From Citrus sinensis (taxonomy: Eukaryota; Streptophyta; Magnoliopsida; Sapindales; Rutaceae): a stretch of DNA of 64,000 bases. Position 1 is the first letter of the stretch, and each line of letters starts with the position of its first letter. Below the pieces are notes generated by a model. That model was not told the DNA's origin, did not search any database, and saw only the letters and a list, made by a program, of their open reading frames with translations. Shown here one piece after another: positions 34,641 through 46,398 of this stretch. The DNA lies in the NCBI RefSeq assembly GCF_022201045.2, contig NC_068559.1:27349501-27413500 (forward strand). The letters run 5' to 3'. The position numbers were made by a program, and so were the translations under genes.

Positions 34641-37600
34641 ATGGGAGCTTGTGTGTCAACGCCAAGGGGGTGCGTTGGTGGGAGATCGAGCTCTTCAAAG
34701 AAGAAGAAGAAGAAAAGCTTCAAAAGAGTAGCATCTCGTTTGCCCACCGATGGATCATTGGATAAAGTTGATAGGCCTCCACCGGTTGATCGTCATTCAT
34801 CTTTCACAAATCCTGCTCTTCAAGGTCATTTATTTTTATCTTTTTCCTTCTATGTTTATTGGTTTTCAAATGAAAGTTCTTCTACCCCTCACCACCCCAC
34901 CCCCTCAATCCCACCTTTTGGGTTTGAAATGTGATTATGCAGTTGTATTGTTTGATTGATTTGTTTGGTGGGTGTTGGTGATTCTTTGTTCTTAGCTTAT
35001 TTATTTTTTGTATGCGTCATTTCGATTTGGATTCTGGGTTGTAGAGGTTTTGTGAAAATATAAGCTTGTGGCATAGAAATGAGGAGTGTTTGGGAAACTG
35101 CGCTTTCATATTATACATACATATATTTTAAATGAGTCTGTCTTTGGTGAATGTGATCATAAAGGGGAACTCTTCATTTGAAGTAACGTGGTTGATATCT
35201 TTTATTGGTTGATTGGAATATTCTAGCTGATCCGTGTGCAAAGCAAGTTTTTGTTTATGTGGGGTTTTTCTGTGTGGTTAAATTTTTTATAGTGTAGATA
35301 ATATGAGCTGAAAATTGAATTTTTCATTTTTGCTGGTGATGGAAAGAGAATGTAGTTGATGAAAGGAGGGTGGACTGTATTTCAGTATAATCACCAGAGG
35401 ACTTTTCCGCTGTTTCTTTTCAGGACATTTTAAAGAGTCTTTAATAATTTGTATATAATTTTTATTTGTGGGATGATTAAAGAATGGGGACAGATCTTTA
35501 GCAGATGGAAATTAGTCAGTTTGCAGTTTGTTTTGGGATACAGCTGCTTAGCTGAGTTGTTGTTACATGTTGGTGACTGAAACCAAGCTGTTTTCCTAAT
35601 TGCGGAAGTTCATTTCAAATGTCCTTGATTGGCATTATTGTATGTCTTCATTATGTTTAGTCATAGTTTAGCCATGAGAAACTGTATTTCTACTATTGAT
35701 TTTTTTTCCATTTTCAAAGAGAAATGGCTAGCCTGGCTTTAGAAATGTATTGTAACTATATTATGGTGATGGCTTCTCTAGTGATGAGTCATTGGTAGGA
35801 CCATAAATATGTTTATATTGGATACTTATGGGGGAATCACTTATTAGAACTTTTAGTTTGTTATGTTATTGCATTGTCCTGCCTCATGAAATTACCTCCT
35901 TTAGATTATTGATGGGTAACCATCATCAGGAATTATCCACTGCTGCTTTGAGTTTTTTGCTTCAGTTTATTTTTAACTTGTTGGAACTGCTACTGTGGTA
36001 CCACAGAAAATTCTGTTATCCTACAATTTTGGAAGTATCTTATGATTTGCTTTTCTGTGAATTATTTTACTCTGTCCTTTTTTCTTAATTTTTCCCCTTA
36101 CAATCTTCAATTAGAAATAACTCTTTGTCTATGAACTGTTATATTATTTTTTCTAGGTTCTTGGTTCTAGTGAAACATATGTTTTTCGTAACAGTTCTGC
36201 TTGATATAGTTGTTTAACTTATTTGATGCTGTCTTGATTATTATTCTTGTTTTTGACACTGCTCACAACACGAACACTACTGCTTGTTCAGCTCATTTCT
36301 TTTGTTTTACTTATGGCTGTATGACTTATTCTGTTACTGTTTGATGGCTTCAGCAGGAAGCGTTGATGACTCATGGTTTGATTCAGTTGCAATATTTGAG
36401 TCTGATGGTGAAGATGATGACGATTTCGTGAGCGTTCAGGATGGTAAGAAATTTGCAGATAGATGGCGCCTTCTGAGTAGATGATTTTAGTTTCCTGCCT
36501 CACTGATAACTGCATCACATATTTCTTCAAAATTTGTTTTACTTTTGAGATCTGCAGATGTGGTATCTCTAAATGGCTCTGATGGAGTGTCCAGAACTAG
36601 TAATGTATCTCTAAGAGATGCTAATCATCGAGGCCACAATGTCAATATCCAATGTACCTCCTTGACCGATCAGTTGCAGAGACCAGGGGGTTTATCTGCT
36701 GGAAATTCTGCTCACAATTCTGTCAGTGATGTTGGCAAAAATTCAAGTAGTCGAGTTGCAAATTCAGAGAATGTTCATTCCCAATCAAAATCTGATGGGC
36801 CTTCTTACGAAGGAAAGCAACCTGTGTTCCTTGACGAGATCTCCTCCTCTGTGGATGAAGGCTCTGGCAAGGATGAAGGATTGTTGGACAATTGTGGGAT
36901 TATTCCTAGCAACTGTTTGCCCTGTCTTGCTTCTACTGTCCCCTCAGTGGAAAAGAGAAGATCGGGGAGCTCTAGTCCACCAAGGCCGTTTAAAAAGACT
37001 GCCTCAAAACTTTCCTTTAAATGGAAGGAAGGACATGCTAATGCTACTCTGGGTGAGTATTGATAATGTTTACATTGCTTGAGATATGATTATATGATTT
37101 CCTGTATTTTGCTTTTAACTTAATCCTACTGTTTTTCAGTTTCTTCTAAGATGCTTCTGTCAAGGCCAATAGCAGGTGCTCAAGTACCCTTTTGCCCGAT
37201 TGAAAAGAAGATGCTTGATAGTTGGTCACAAATTGAGCCAAATACTTTCAAAGTTCGAGGGGTAAATTACTTGAGGTGAGACTGTAAGAGAAGAGTACTC
37301 AATTGATTTCCCAATGTAAATGGATTGGTATATACTTTCTGCTGATGTACATGCATCTGCCATTTATGCCAGACTAATGATCATATTGATGCATTAGCAT
37401 GAGCTTATGGGAATTTTTTGGAAATTTTTATTTGAATCATTACATAGGCGGATTTCTCCTATCACGATAGTCGTTTTCTCGTTACGTGGTGATAAATTTC
37501 TATATTGCAGGGACAAGAAGAAGGAGTTTGCACATAATTGTGCTGCATATTATCCTTTCGGTGTCGATGTATTCTTAAGTCAGCGAAAAATAGATCACAT

Positions 37601-39111
37601 AGCTCGGTTTGTGGAACTTCCTGCTATTAGTTCTCATGCAAAGCTTCCACCAATGCTTGTTGTAAATGTTCAGGTATCCTTGTTGGAGCTTTTTCTCTTC
37701 TTTTTATTGATTTTTTGTAGAAGGGAGTGCTGGGGGAGTCCTTAAATTGCCTTGAATTTGAGCTTTTTCTTGTTTTAATTGGTACAACCAAAAGTTCTCA
37801 TACAATTTGATCTAACCATCTTAAATCATCCTTGACTTTCCCATCATCTTGTAGCAAAAAATGATGCCCTTTTCATGTTTGCATTTTGCTTAATGCATAC
37901 ATAAATTTGGTTTGTGCCTGTCTATTTTATTTTGAGGTTGACCTCTTACTGTAGCTGTATCATGAAATTTCTCTTCAGCCACAGCAGCGGTGAGCCTCAC
38001 GATGATTTCAAACTAAAGATTTCTCCTCCTCCTTTTCCCCTTTTCTCTTTGTCATGAGTTTATTTTAACCATAATGTATTTTGATATAAAATATATTTGT
38101 GGGTTCCACAGATTCCTTTGTATCCTACGGCAATATTTCAGAGCGAAACTGATGGTGAAGGAATTAGTATTGTTTTGTACTTTAAGCTTAATGAGAGTTA
38201 CGCTAAAGAACTTCCCCTTCATTTTCAAGAAAGCATCAGAGTAAGTTGGAATCTCTCTAGTTGAACTTTTCTGTCTCATTGCTTCATATTGCTATTAAGC
38301 GCCAACGTAATCTTCTGCAATGCTGCTGCTGGATACTGATCCCATTAGTCACCAATAAGAATATCACTCTGACGTAGTCTTGCTATGGTTAATTGTTCTT
38401 GATTGTTAATTATTAAAGATCCTTTCATATTTATGTCTCTCAATTTAGCTGATTTTACAAGGTATCTAATTATTGTGAATCCAACTTGTTCTGGAACAGA
38501 GGATAATTGATGATGAAGTTGAAAAGGTCAAAGGGTTTCCTGTAGATACGATTGTACCCTTTCGGGAAAGGTTGAAAATATTGGGTCGTGTCGTAAATGT
38601 AGAAGATCTTCATTTGAGTGCTGCAGAGAGAAAACTTTTGCAGGCTTACAATGAAAAGCCTGTTCTTTCGCGTCCGCAGCATGAATTTTACTTGGTAAGT
38701 TTATCTCTAGCTCAATTTACCTGTTCAGAGTGAATCAATTGTTTGATGACGTATTCCTTCTTAGGCTTAACTTACCTCCATGCATTTGTACAGGGAGAAA
38801 ACTACTTGGAGATTGACATAGATATGCACAGATTTAGTTACATTTCTAGAAAAGGTTTTGAAGCGTTCCTGGACAGACTGAAGATCTGCATCTTGGATGT
38901 TGGCCTCACAATTCAGGCAAGATTTACACATTTTATACTTGAGCTTGATTTATTTCTATTTTCTGGTTTGTAGATGTTACCTGATATTTGAATTTTAAAC
39001 CAGGGAAACAAAGTTGACGAGTTACCAGAGCAGATATTGTGTTGTATACGGATAAATGGTATTGACTACATGAATTATCATCAACTGGGTCACAAGGAGG
39101 AGACCCTTTGA
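34641..39111 (+). CDS. DUF1336 (EDR2 C-terminal domain) protein, 539 aa, nine exons
   Basis: Exons are 34641-34824, 36357-36443, 36558-37052, 37140-37275, 37511-37673, 38112-38240, 38500-38694, 38794-38916 and 39004-39111. The N-terminus [11 protein letters not shown] has Gly2 and Cys4, a classic N-myristoylation plus palmitoylation pattern, followed by a run of six lysines, so membrane association is likely. Residues about 65-250 are acidic and Ser-rich and look disordered. The DUF1336 domain covers about 265-530 (e.g. [42 protein letters not shown]). This domain is the C-terminal part of EDR2, a START/PH lipid-binding regulator of cell death; here START and PH domains are absent, as in the short DUF1336 family, whose function is poorly known. 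The last intron (38917-39003) has a GC donor, and exon 2 has a tandem CAGCAG acceptor. Confidence 0.9.
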
Positions 39112-39809
39112 TTATAAGTTTTCAAAACAATGTAAAAGGCCCAAAAGTCGGTGTTTTAGTAAAAGGCTAATGTTTAAAAGAAATTTATTTCCCGTGTTGT
39201 ATGGTTCTGGTCGTTTCCTTGCTGTAACCAGAGACGAGTATGAGTGCACCAGCCACATGCTCACAGCAATAAACAACTTTTGCCTAATCAAATTGTTAAA
39301 TTACTGTTTGGGGGATTTACTATTTTCCAAAAGTTTGTTACATTACGGTGACCAAGATAGTCCTGGATTGCGGCAACATAAATGCCGGTGTAATGAAATT
39401 GTACGTCTCCAAGAGAGAAAACGGTTTCAAATTTTGGCAGTTTTATGCAGCAGTCATGAATAATGTAAAGGCCTAATACTTGTCGTCTGTCTCGGTAAAT
39501 GAATGCTATTTTCATTTTCTTGTATTTTTATATGGCTTTCGTTGCTTGTAAATTGGGGTTATTAACAAAAAGATTAATTAATCTGTTGCTGGTAATATTT
39601 CTACTGTACTGGGTTTCTTCTTTCTTGTATTGGTTTTGTGTTCTCAGAGTATTAAGCCCAGTCCTTATCTCATGATTCAGGATGAATGCATTTTTCTATA
39701 CGGCACCGATGGTTTTGTAGATGATAATAGGACATGCATGCAAAAAATAATTAGAAATAGTGTAACTCATACATAATATGGGAAGCTATTACATCAATTT
39801 GCCGGACTG
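39112..39809. other. Convergent 3' spacer between DUF1336 and LRR genes
   Basis: About 700 bp. A 97-codon ORF at 39170-39463 shows no family resemblance and lies in the likely 3' UTR. Confidence 0.5.
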
Positions 39810-41741
39810 CTAAGCCCTACAAGCAGTGAGAGGTTTGCCGCATAAACCTCTGTTTCCGGAGAAAGAGCTCTCGGGGAAGTCGCTCAGAGGCTTTCCTGCA
39901 GGAATCTCCCCAACTAGGAGATTATGTGATAGATCCAATTCCTTCAGCTTCTTCAATTTCAAATATTCACTTGGTATTCTACCAGTAAATCGGTTGTTCT
40001 GCAGCTTCAGTGTTTCCAACGAGCTTTCATTTGCAAGAGAGCCTGGCAAGACGTAACCTAGCTTATTGTAGCTCAAATCTAGACTTCTTAGTGATCTCAG
40101 TCTTCCCACAGAAACCGGTATTTGGCCTTCAAGAACGTTACGTGATAAGTTGAGAAACCGGATCCCAGTTTGTCCTCCTCCACCTGTTAGCTCTATTCCA
40201 CTGGAGAAGCCATTGTCTGAAAGATCAATATATGTGAGTGAACCATCAGGAAACCTTTGCCCTATCTTGAAAACCTGGCTTATGGAGCCTGTTAGCTTAT
40301 TTGAGTGAAGATCAAGCAGAACCAAGTCCTGTAAGTTTGTTATTGTCTCAGGGATGCTTGAAACTAGTGAATTCCTTGAGAGATTCAAAGAGTAGAGCTG
40401 AGTGAGGCTTCCTATCCATGCCGGTATGCTTCCAGAGAGATGATTGACTGATAAGTCCAGTTCCTGTAATGGACTTGGAGTTGTACGAAAGAATTCTGGA
40501 ATTTTGCCTTTGATTCCACATCCTGCCAAGTATACTCGAGAAAGAGATGGCAATTCTGCCATCCACATTGGTATGGAGGACAGATTTAACAGGTTAAATG
40601 ATAGATCAAGAGTTTGAAGATTTTGAAGGGAAAACATCCCAGAAGGCAACGGTCCTTCAATCTGGTTTCGGGAAATGCTTAGGAAAATAAGTTGAGAAAG
40701 TTGACTAATTGATTTAGGTATTTGGCCAGATAACTGGTTGCCATTAAGATATAGCTCTGTCAAATCTTGCAGATTGCCTAAGCTTGTAGGAATTGCTCCC
40801 TCAAGCTTGTTGTTTGCTAAGGAGACTCTTCGAAGGGACGCCAGATACCCAAATGTTGGAGGTATCTTTCCAGTGAGATTGTTATCCTGCAATCTTAGGA
40901 AGCCAAGGGAAGGCATTTGACCAGGACTAGATGGAAATGGTATTGCCCCTTCAAGCTTGTTATTATCCAAGTATAGGACTGAAATGACAGTTAAATTACA
41001 CAATGAAGGTGGGAGTTTTCCTCTTAAGAGATTGTTTGAGAAATCAAGTTGTTCCAATAGCTGTAATTCACCAATCTTTTCTGGAATGTAACCATTCAGA
41101 TAATTGCAATGGAGATCCAAACGTACCACATTTGTCAAGTTTGTGAATGAGTCAGGTATCACACCAGTGAACTGATTTGTGTGCATCAGCAGTTGATTGA
41201 TATTTTTGAGATTGCCAAGACTTGAAGAGAGAGTCCCAGATAATCTGTTCTCATGCAAGTGAAGTTCTTCAAGCTTCAACAGCTTACTGATGCTTTCTGG
41301 TACCGGGCCACTTAGCTTGTTGCCATAAAGATAGAGCTTCTTGAGATTTTGAAGGCAACCAATCGATGGTGGGATTATTCCAGTGAGATCAACGAGTCCA
41401 CCAAGATCAAGAACTTCAAGGGAGGTCAGAAGTGATATAGAAGGAGACAGCGATCCTTTCATCCGCGACTGAAACACCGAATCTTCCGTGGAGATGAATC
41501 CTGGGAGATGAATTTCCGTCACCCTGCCAGTTGTGCTATGGCAGGAAATGCCTTCCCATCTGCAACAACTCTGCCCAACCCAATTCGCTAACCGGCCAGA
41601 TGTGTCAATGTGAATTCCAGCCTTGAAGCTTTTTAGAGCTTTCAGATCATTGGAGTTGCATGCTTCAACAACACTTACATTTCCCTTCACAACCGTTATG
41701 ATGGTGAGGACTGCAACAATTAACAGCAACTGACAACCCAT
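39810..41741 (-). CDS. Secreted leucine-rich-repeat protein, DRT100/PGIP-like, 643 aa, intronless
   Basis: A single uninterrupted ORF. Residues 1-20 are a signal peptide (MGCQLLLIVAVLTIITVVKG). An N-terminal LRR cap follows at about 28-68, with ACNSNDLKALKSFKAGI and the paired cysteines of SCCRWEGISC. About twenty plant-type extracellular LRRs (LxxLxLxxNxLxGxIP) run from about 100 to 620. The chain ends in a short cap, GNRGLCGKPLTACRA. There is no transmembrane segment or kinase domain, so the product should be apoplastic or wall-bound. The closest known shape is DRT100 and polygalacturonase-inhibitor proteins, but those have about 10-12 repeats and 330-370 residues, so this one is nearly twice as long. 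Ligand unknown. It could also be called a receptor-like protein lacking its anchor; the clean C-terminal cap argues against truncation. Confidence 0.9.
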   Translation of the reverse strand: MGCQLLLIVAVLTIITVVKGNVSVVEACNSNDLKALKSFKAGIHIDTSGRLANWVGQSCCRWEGISCHSTTGRVTEIHLPGFISTEDSVFQSRMKGSLSPSISLLTSLEVLDLGGLVDLTGIIPPSIGCLQNLKKLYLYGNKLSGPVPESISKLLKLEELHLHENRLSGTLSSSLGNLKNINQLLMHTNQFTGVIPDSFTNLTNVVRLDLHCNYLNGYIPEKIGELQLLEQLDFSNNLLRGKLPPSLCNLTVISVLYLDNNKLEGAIPFPSSPGQMPSLGFLRLQDNNLTGKIPPTFGYLASLRRVSLANNKLEGAIPTSLGNLQDLTELYLNGNQLSGQIPKSISQLSQLIFLSISRNQIEGPLPSGMFSLQNLQTLDLSFNLLNLSSIPMWMAELPSLSRVYLAGCGIKGKIPEFFRTTPSPLQELDLSVNHLSGSIPAWIGSLTQLYSLNLSRNSLVSSIPETITNLQDLVLLDLHSNKLTGSISQVFKIGQRFPDGSLTYIDLSDNGFSSGIELTGGGGQTGIRFLNLSRNVLEGQIPVSVGRLRSLRSLDLSYNKLGYVLPGSLANESSLETLKLQNNRFTGRIPSEYLKLKKLKELDLSHNLLVGEIPAGKPLSDFPESSFSGNRGLCGKPLTACRA

Positions 41742-43180
41742 AAACTAGTATTGCTGTGTGCTGAGATGGCAATACGAAATTAGGAAATTGAAATTGAAAT
41801 GTGGTGGTGGTGTCAAATTAACAACGAGTTTTGCGGGCTGAAATGAAGATAAACTGGAATTTGGTTAAAGACATTGTTTTTGCTTTTTCTTTTTTAGGTC
41901 TTCTTTTCCCTTTACAGCATGTCTTGCTGAAAAGCATTAGCGTGTCCAAATCATGATGTCCCAGGGTCTTGGTTAAACAAGTCAATGAAGAACAACTTTT
42001 TCGCACTACAATATTGCAGGTAAATGAAAATATCTCTTCACCCAATAGTTTCAAAATGATTAAACTATACGAATCCTCTGCACTTTCAGTTGTTGTTCAA
42101 AAGATACAAGACAGCTTCCCTGAGAAGGTTCAATGATATTGCTGTAGTGGCAAACTGGGGGTAACTAATCCACTTGCCGCTTTTGGTTGATCCTGTGGCA
42201 GAAACGAATAGAAAATCATGTGTCTTGATACTCTCTTTGATAGTGGTGACTATTTGCTGACATCTTACCTAGAGATGCTTCTCTCATGTCAGCAGGTAAA
42301 GTTTGACAACTTCCATGTTCTTGGATTCCTATATGGTCCTAGTATATTTTTAGAACTTCCATGTTCCTGCCCTTGTTTATGCAATCCAAGAACCGACCGT
42401 AATCTACAATTTGGTACTTCAAGAAGGGTCTAACTGTCCGAAGAATTGTTTAAGACAAAATGATTAAGATACTAACGGCGTGATAGGCGAGAAACTTGAA
42501 CTGTCGAAGATGCTTCTTAGCCCTAGGAACCTGAGAATTGCTATTCACTTAAGTCTGACATCTTTTGCTTTTGTAACACGTTGATTTATAAGCACATTAT
42601 ACGCGTTGATCTAGTCTCTTACTGAGTTATTTCTACCGGTGTTAAGCAAACAGAAAATAAGTTTCTAACCAATCAATTGAAGAAAATTGGTCGTGCGAAG
42701 TTGAATTTACAGCACATATCTTGATTAGAAAACCAATAGAAACAGATTCTATGTAACGAAAAAAATAAAACTACCATGTCAGCAAACAAAACGAACAAAT
42801 CAAATAAATTAAATATGTAATGAAACTGTGTAACAGGTAAAGTTTCCATCTCAACCAAGAGCAAGAAGTCTAGAAGGATTAAAATGAAAAGAAAGAAAGA
42901 AAAAAGGACCGCCCATTTACATGTTGTAAAGAAGAAACACAATCAATTCGTCTCAATTGACAGCCAATTTTTTTTTTTTTTTTAACAGTTGACATGGGAC
43001 GTTAGAGACTGGAAGCTCCCCTATCTCAATTGACAAAAGGTAACTTCTATGACACAGCCTCAGAAGAAGTCTAGTAAGCGATTAGAGCCAGCTGGTTAGT
43101 CAAGCTATTCATTCTTCTATGTAACAAAGGGCTGTGTTTCATTAACTCCTATGGGATACGAGCGATGACAGAGATTTTGC
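41742..43180. other. Spacer between LRR gene and EXO84A-like gene
   Basis: About 1.4 kb that must hold the LRR gene promoter and the 3' UTR of the EXO84A-like gene. Nothing else recognisable. Confidence 0.45.
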
Positions 43181-46100
43181 TTATACAGATGCAGTTGGGC
43201 TGATAACATCTTCTTCATCATCTCCAAAGGTGGCTTTCCCACTTAACATCTTTATTGCTATTTGAGCAATTTCTGCAAACCAGTCATCCTCTGGCAATAC
43301 ACTGCCAATGGTCCATTTAAAAAAATAAATAAAGATAACTAAGCAAGAAAACCAACTTTACATTTTTTAGTTTATAATCTTTTATTGTTACAGGATTTAC
43401 CTGTATGGATCAATTCCAGTTGCAGCTACAACTTCAATAGCTCTAGCAATGATATTTTTAATAACTTGTTGCAAGTTGCGAGATAAATAACGGCCTTGGG
43501 ATGAGAAAAGCATCACAAACTCCATATCCAAATAAAACTGCATGATCAACAAAATTATTGTGCAAAATTTCAGTAATTTTCAATAAATTAGTTAAAAAGC
43601 AGAGTAAACGCGAAAATGGACATTTTTTATTTCAAAATGTACCTGTTGCAGTCCAAGAGGACCCAAAGGCTTTGGCCCCTCCTCTATCTCAGCCCAAAAG
43701 CTTTGATCATCAGCAAGCCACAGGATCACTGTCTCCGTCAGTCTCATTAGTAGAATAGTTGCAAACCTTTCCCTACCCACAAACATATCAGATGCAATGC
43801 TTGCCATACGGGTCAATTTGATAAAAAGTTCCTGAATGGAATTTAGTAAGTGGTCAACAATCAAAGGATTTTGACAAACACAAGATTCCACAGTATAGCA
43901 TATGTATGCTGTGACAAAAGCATCTTATCAATGATGATGGAATTGCATGTTCTAAGTTCAGCCCATATTGGGAAAAATAGACGCCAGTTACCTGGAAAAT
44001 TGGAGATGGAAACCATTCAGGCTCTTCCATGCTCTCATCCATACATGTGTAGATCTCTGCATTTAGACGGATTTCACCATCTTCCGTGAAGATGATATCA
44101 AGGGCGTGTGTTCTGCAGAAGCTATCTCGCAAGCGATCAACCAAGCGTTGAAGCTTCCTCTTCCATTCCCTTTGCTCCGGAAAACGATTTTGCCTGTCTG
44201 AAGCTCTTCTTGGAGTCATTTCCATTCTATTTGAGCTTAATGGCAAAAGCTTTAATGCAGCACGTGGTAGCAGCTCATCTGCTAACAGCGAAGCATTAGC
44301 TAGCAAAGCTACCTGTTGGGATTCAGTCTCTGCCATGCTTACAATTTTGTTAGTAAAACCCTCCAAGTTTTCTTCATTTTCAGTTGAACCTGGCAGTGCA
44401 TTTATCAACAAACTGACATAAGAGTTAAATGCTTGAAAAACACCATCTAGTGCAGGACCATCCAACTTCAAGTTTTCAAGGGGCCCAATATCCTCCAGTA
44501 ACTCCTGAACGAAGGTGTAATGATTTTATTAGACAAAGAAGCCAAAAAAAATAAGCCTCAAATTTCAAAATCTTACAGCACTTTGCTTAATAGAGAAAAG
44601 ACAAAATTGGCATCACTTTTGTGAAGAAAGGAATCTGAGAACAAAATCTAATCACCTGAACTAGCGCATTAAATTTGTAAGCACTGGTTGAAAGCTTAGG
44701 CTGCGATCCGACTGCAGTATTAAGCGAATTAGTAGAAGAAAAAGGTCGTGCACCGGATGGAGGATAAGCGAGCAACCAGTCATCTGCAGCGGCTAGTGCA
44801 GCACTGCTTTTTTCAATTCTTTTTAAGTAAGCACTTAAGGCATGTTCAACACTAGGCCTAAAGGATCTCAATATGACAGGAGAAAGAGCCAATCCGCGAG
44901 CTTCTAACAAAGAACAGTGACCCAAGCATATCTGAATGGTTTCAGTGACTACTCTGAGGCCACCCGCAGCCGCTGCCGAGGCCAAAATATGCCTCTCGAG
45001 GAGAAGAGCAAAATCCTCAGTCTCTTTGACAGCCCAAGTGACAAGCTCAGATGAATATGCAGGCTCCTCACCAAAAACTGCCAAGGAATCCCTTGCTGCT
45101 TGTGCAATTGTTGAGAAGACAAGCTGTGAGACGGTAGCGGTTAATGCCCCTCCACTCAAACTGCTTGATGAGCGAAGACTCTGCACATAGCTCTGAAGCC
45201 GCTGGTGATGAGATTTAAGCAGCAATGTATGGGATCTTGGACCGTCTCCAAGTTTTTTCAGAGCTAAAACAGCTGAACGAAGCTCAACACCACGAGTAGA
45301 CGGTTGGCAAATAGTCCCTGCAAGTTGATCAGCTAGTTTTTGCCTCTGCTCGGAGATAGCACTCTGCAAGGAGAAGATTGCGCTTCGGCTCAATGTACAC
45401 CTGTGCTTAGCTTCTCTCACCGTATTTTGTCCTTCTTCGAGTGCTGCGAGGGCTTCATCTACTCTCCTCTCGGCCAACAAAACTTCTAGTGTCTCTAAGA
45501 ACTCAACCGACCAATTTTCCATATTGGAAAGCCCCTCATTTTTTAAGCTAGAAATGTCCTCATCATCTGAATCTTCGGTAACGGCAAACAAGGAATCAAT
45601 TCGAGCACCTTCAGCTAGACCTTGAACTAGAGCCGACTGCGTGGCCAGGAGATTTCTCATGGAAAGAAGCTGACCCTCAAGAACTGAAATCTCTTTCGAC
45701 GTGCTGCAAACAAAATATTCTTGATATATTTGTTTATCAGGATTGTTGAATAAATTTCCACAGGCATGATGACTCTTAATTGTTTAGTACAAACATTCTC
45801 CTAGTAACTGAAATTACGGAACAAATTTGGTGTACATTCTACTCAAATATCTAAACTAGCATAGCATAATCTTTCTGTTCTTGATGACATTATTAAATTA
45901 AAAGTAGTATATTCGCTCACCGAATGAAAGCCGCATAATTGGCATAAACACATCTACGCATTTCCTCAGCTGAAGCCTTCTTCAATTCAACAAGGTAAGA
46001 GCACAAGTGCCTTATCTCCTGTCAATCACAATCACACACAAGACGGCTTTACGTTTTGCCACAGCATCATTCATGGCCGTTGATCCAAACTTTCATTTTT

Positions 46101-46398
46101 TAATTAACCTTGAAAAAAATGATTATCATTTGTTCTTGATTGATGGAGAATGTTCTTGCAAACAAACAAATAGAAAAATTTAATTTATGAAATATAAAGT
46201 GAAAAGAGAGACCTTCTCATTCATGTGCTGGGATTTGGAGGTGACGTAGGCGTCAGGATCAAATTGAGAGCTTTTGAAAGCCTTCAAGCGATCACTAAGC
46301 GTTAGATTGCCTTCGAGTTCTGCGGAGTCTCCTATACTTGATGAAACTGACGTCCTCGGCTGTGCAGTTGTCACGATTGACGTGATAGACATTTTCAA
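43181..46398 (-). CDS. EXO84A: Exocyst complex subunit EXO84, EXO84A-like, 763 aa, seven exons
   Basis: Minus-strand exons are 46213-46398, 45921-46018, 44656-45703, 43992-44504, 43643-43831, 43401-43537 and 43181-43301. All junctions are GT-AG and phase is conserved. Two Mets are possible (46398 or 46392). The N-terminal segment has FDPDAYVTS and the Vps51/EXO84 signature EMRRCVYANYAAFIRTSKEI with coiled coil to about residue 230 (QPSTRGVELRSAVLALKKLG). The EXO84 C-terminal helical region spans the rest (MFVGRERFATILLMRLTETV, LGPLGLQQFYLDMEFV). The exocyst tethers secretory vesicles to the plasma membrane. Length fits the 750-770 residues usual for plant EXO84. I favour EXO84A over EXO84B from recalled N-terminal and C-terminal wording; paralogue assignment is less sure than the family. 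Confidence 0.92.

Noticed and set aside
36284..36484. Separate ORF starting [11 protein letters not shown]
   Set aside because: It is the real exon 2 of the DUF1336 gene plus preceding intron read in the same frame.
39826..40920. Plus-strand ORFs within the LRR gene
   Set aside because: Antisense shadows of the repeat-rich coding strand.
44936..45190. 84-codon plus-strand ORF
   Set aside because: Antisense shadow of EXO84A-like exon 3.
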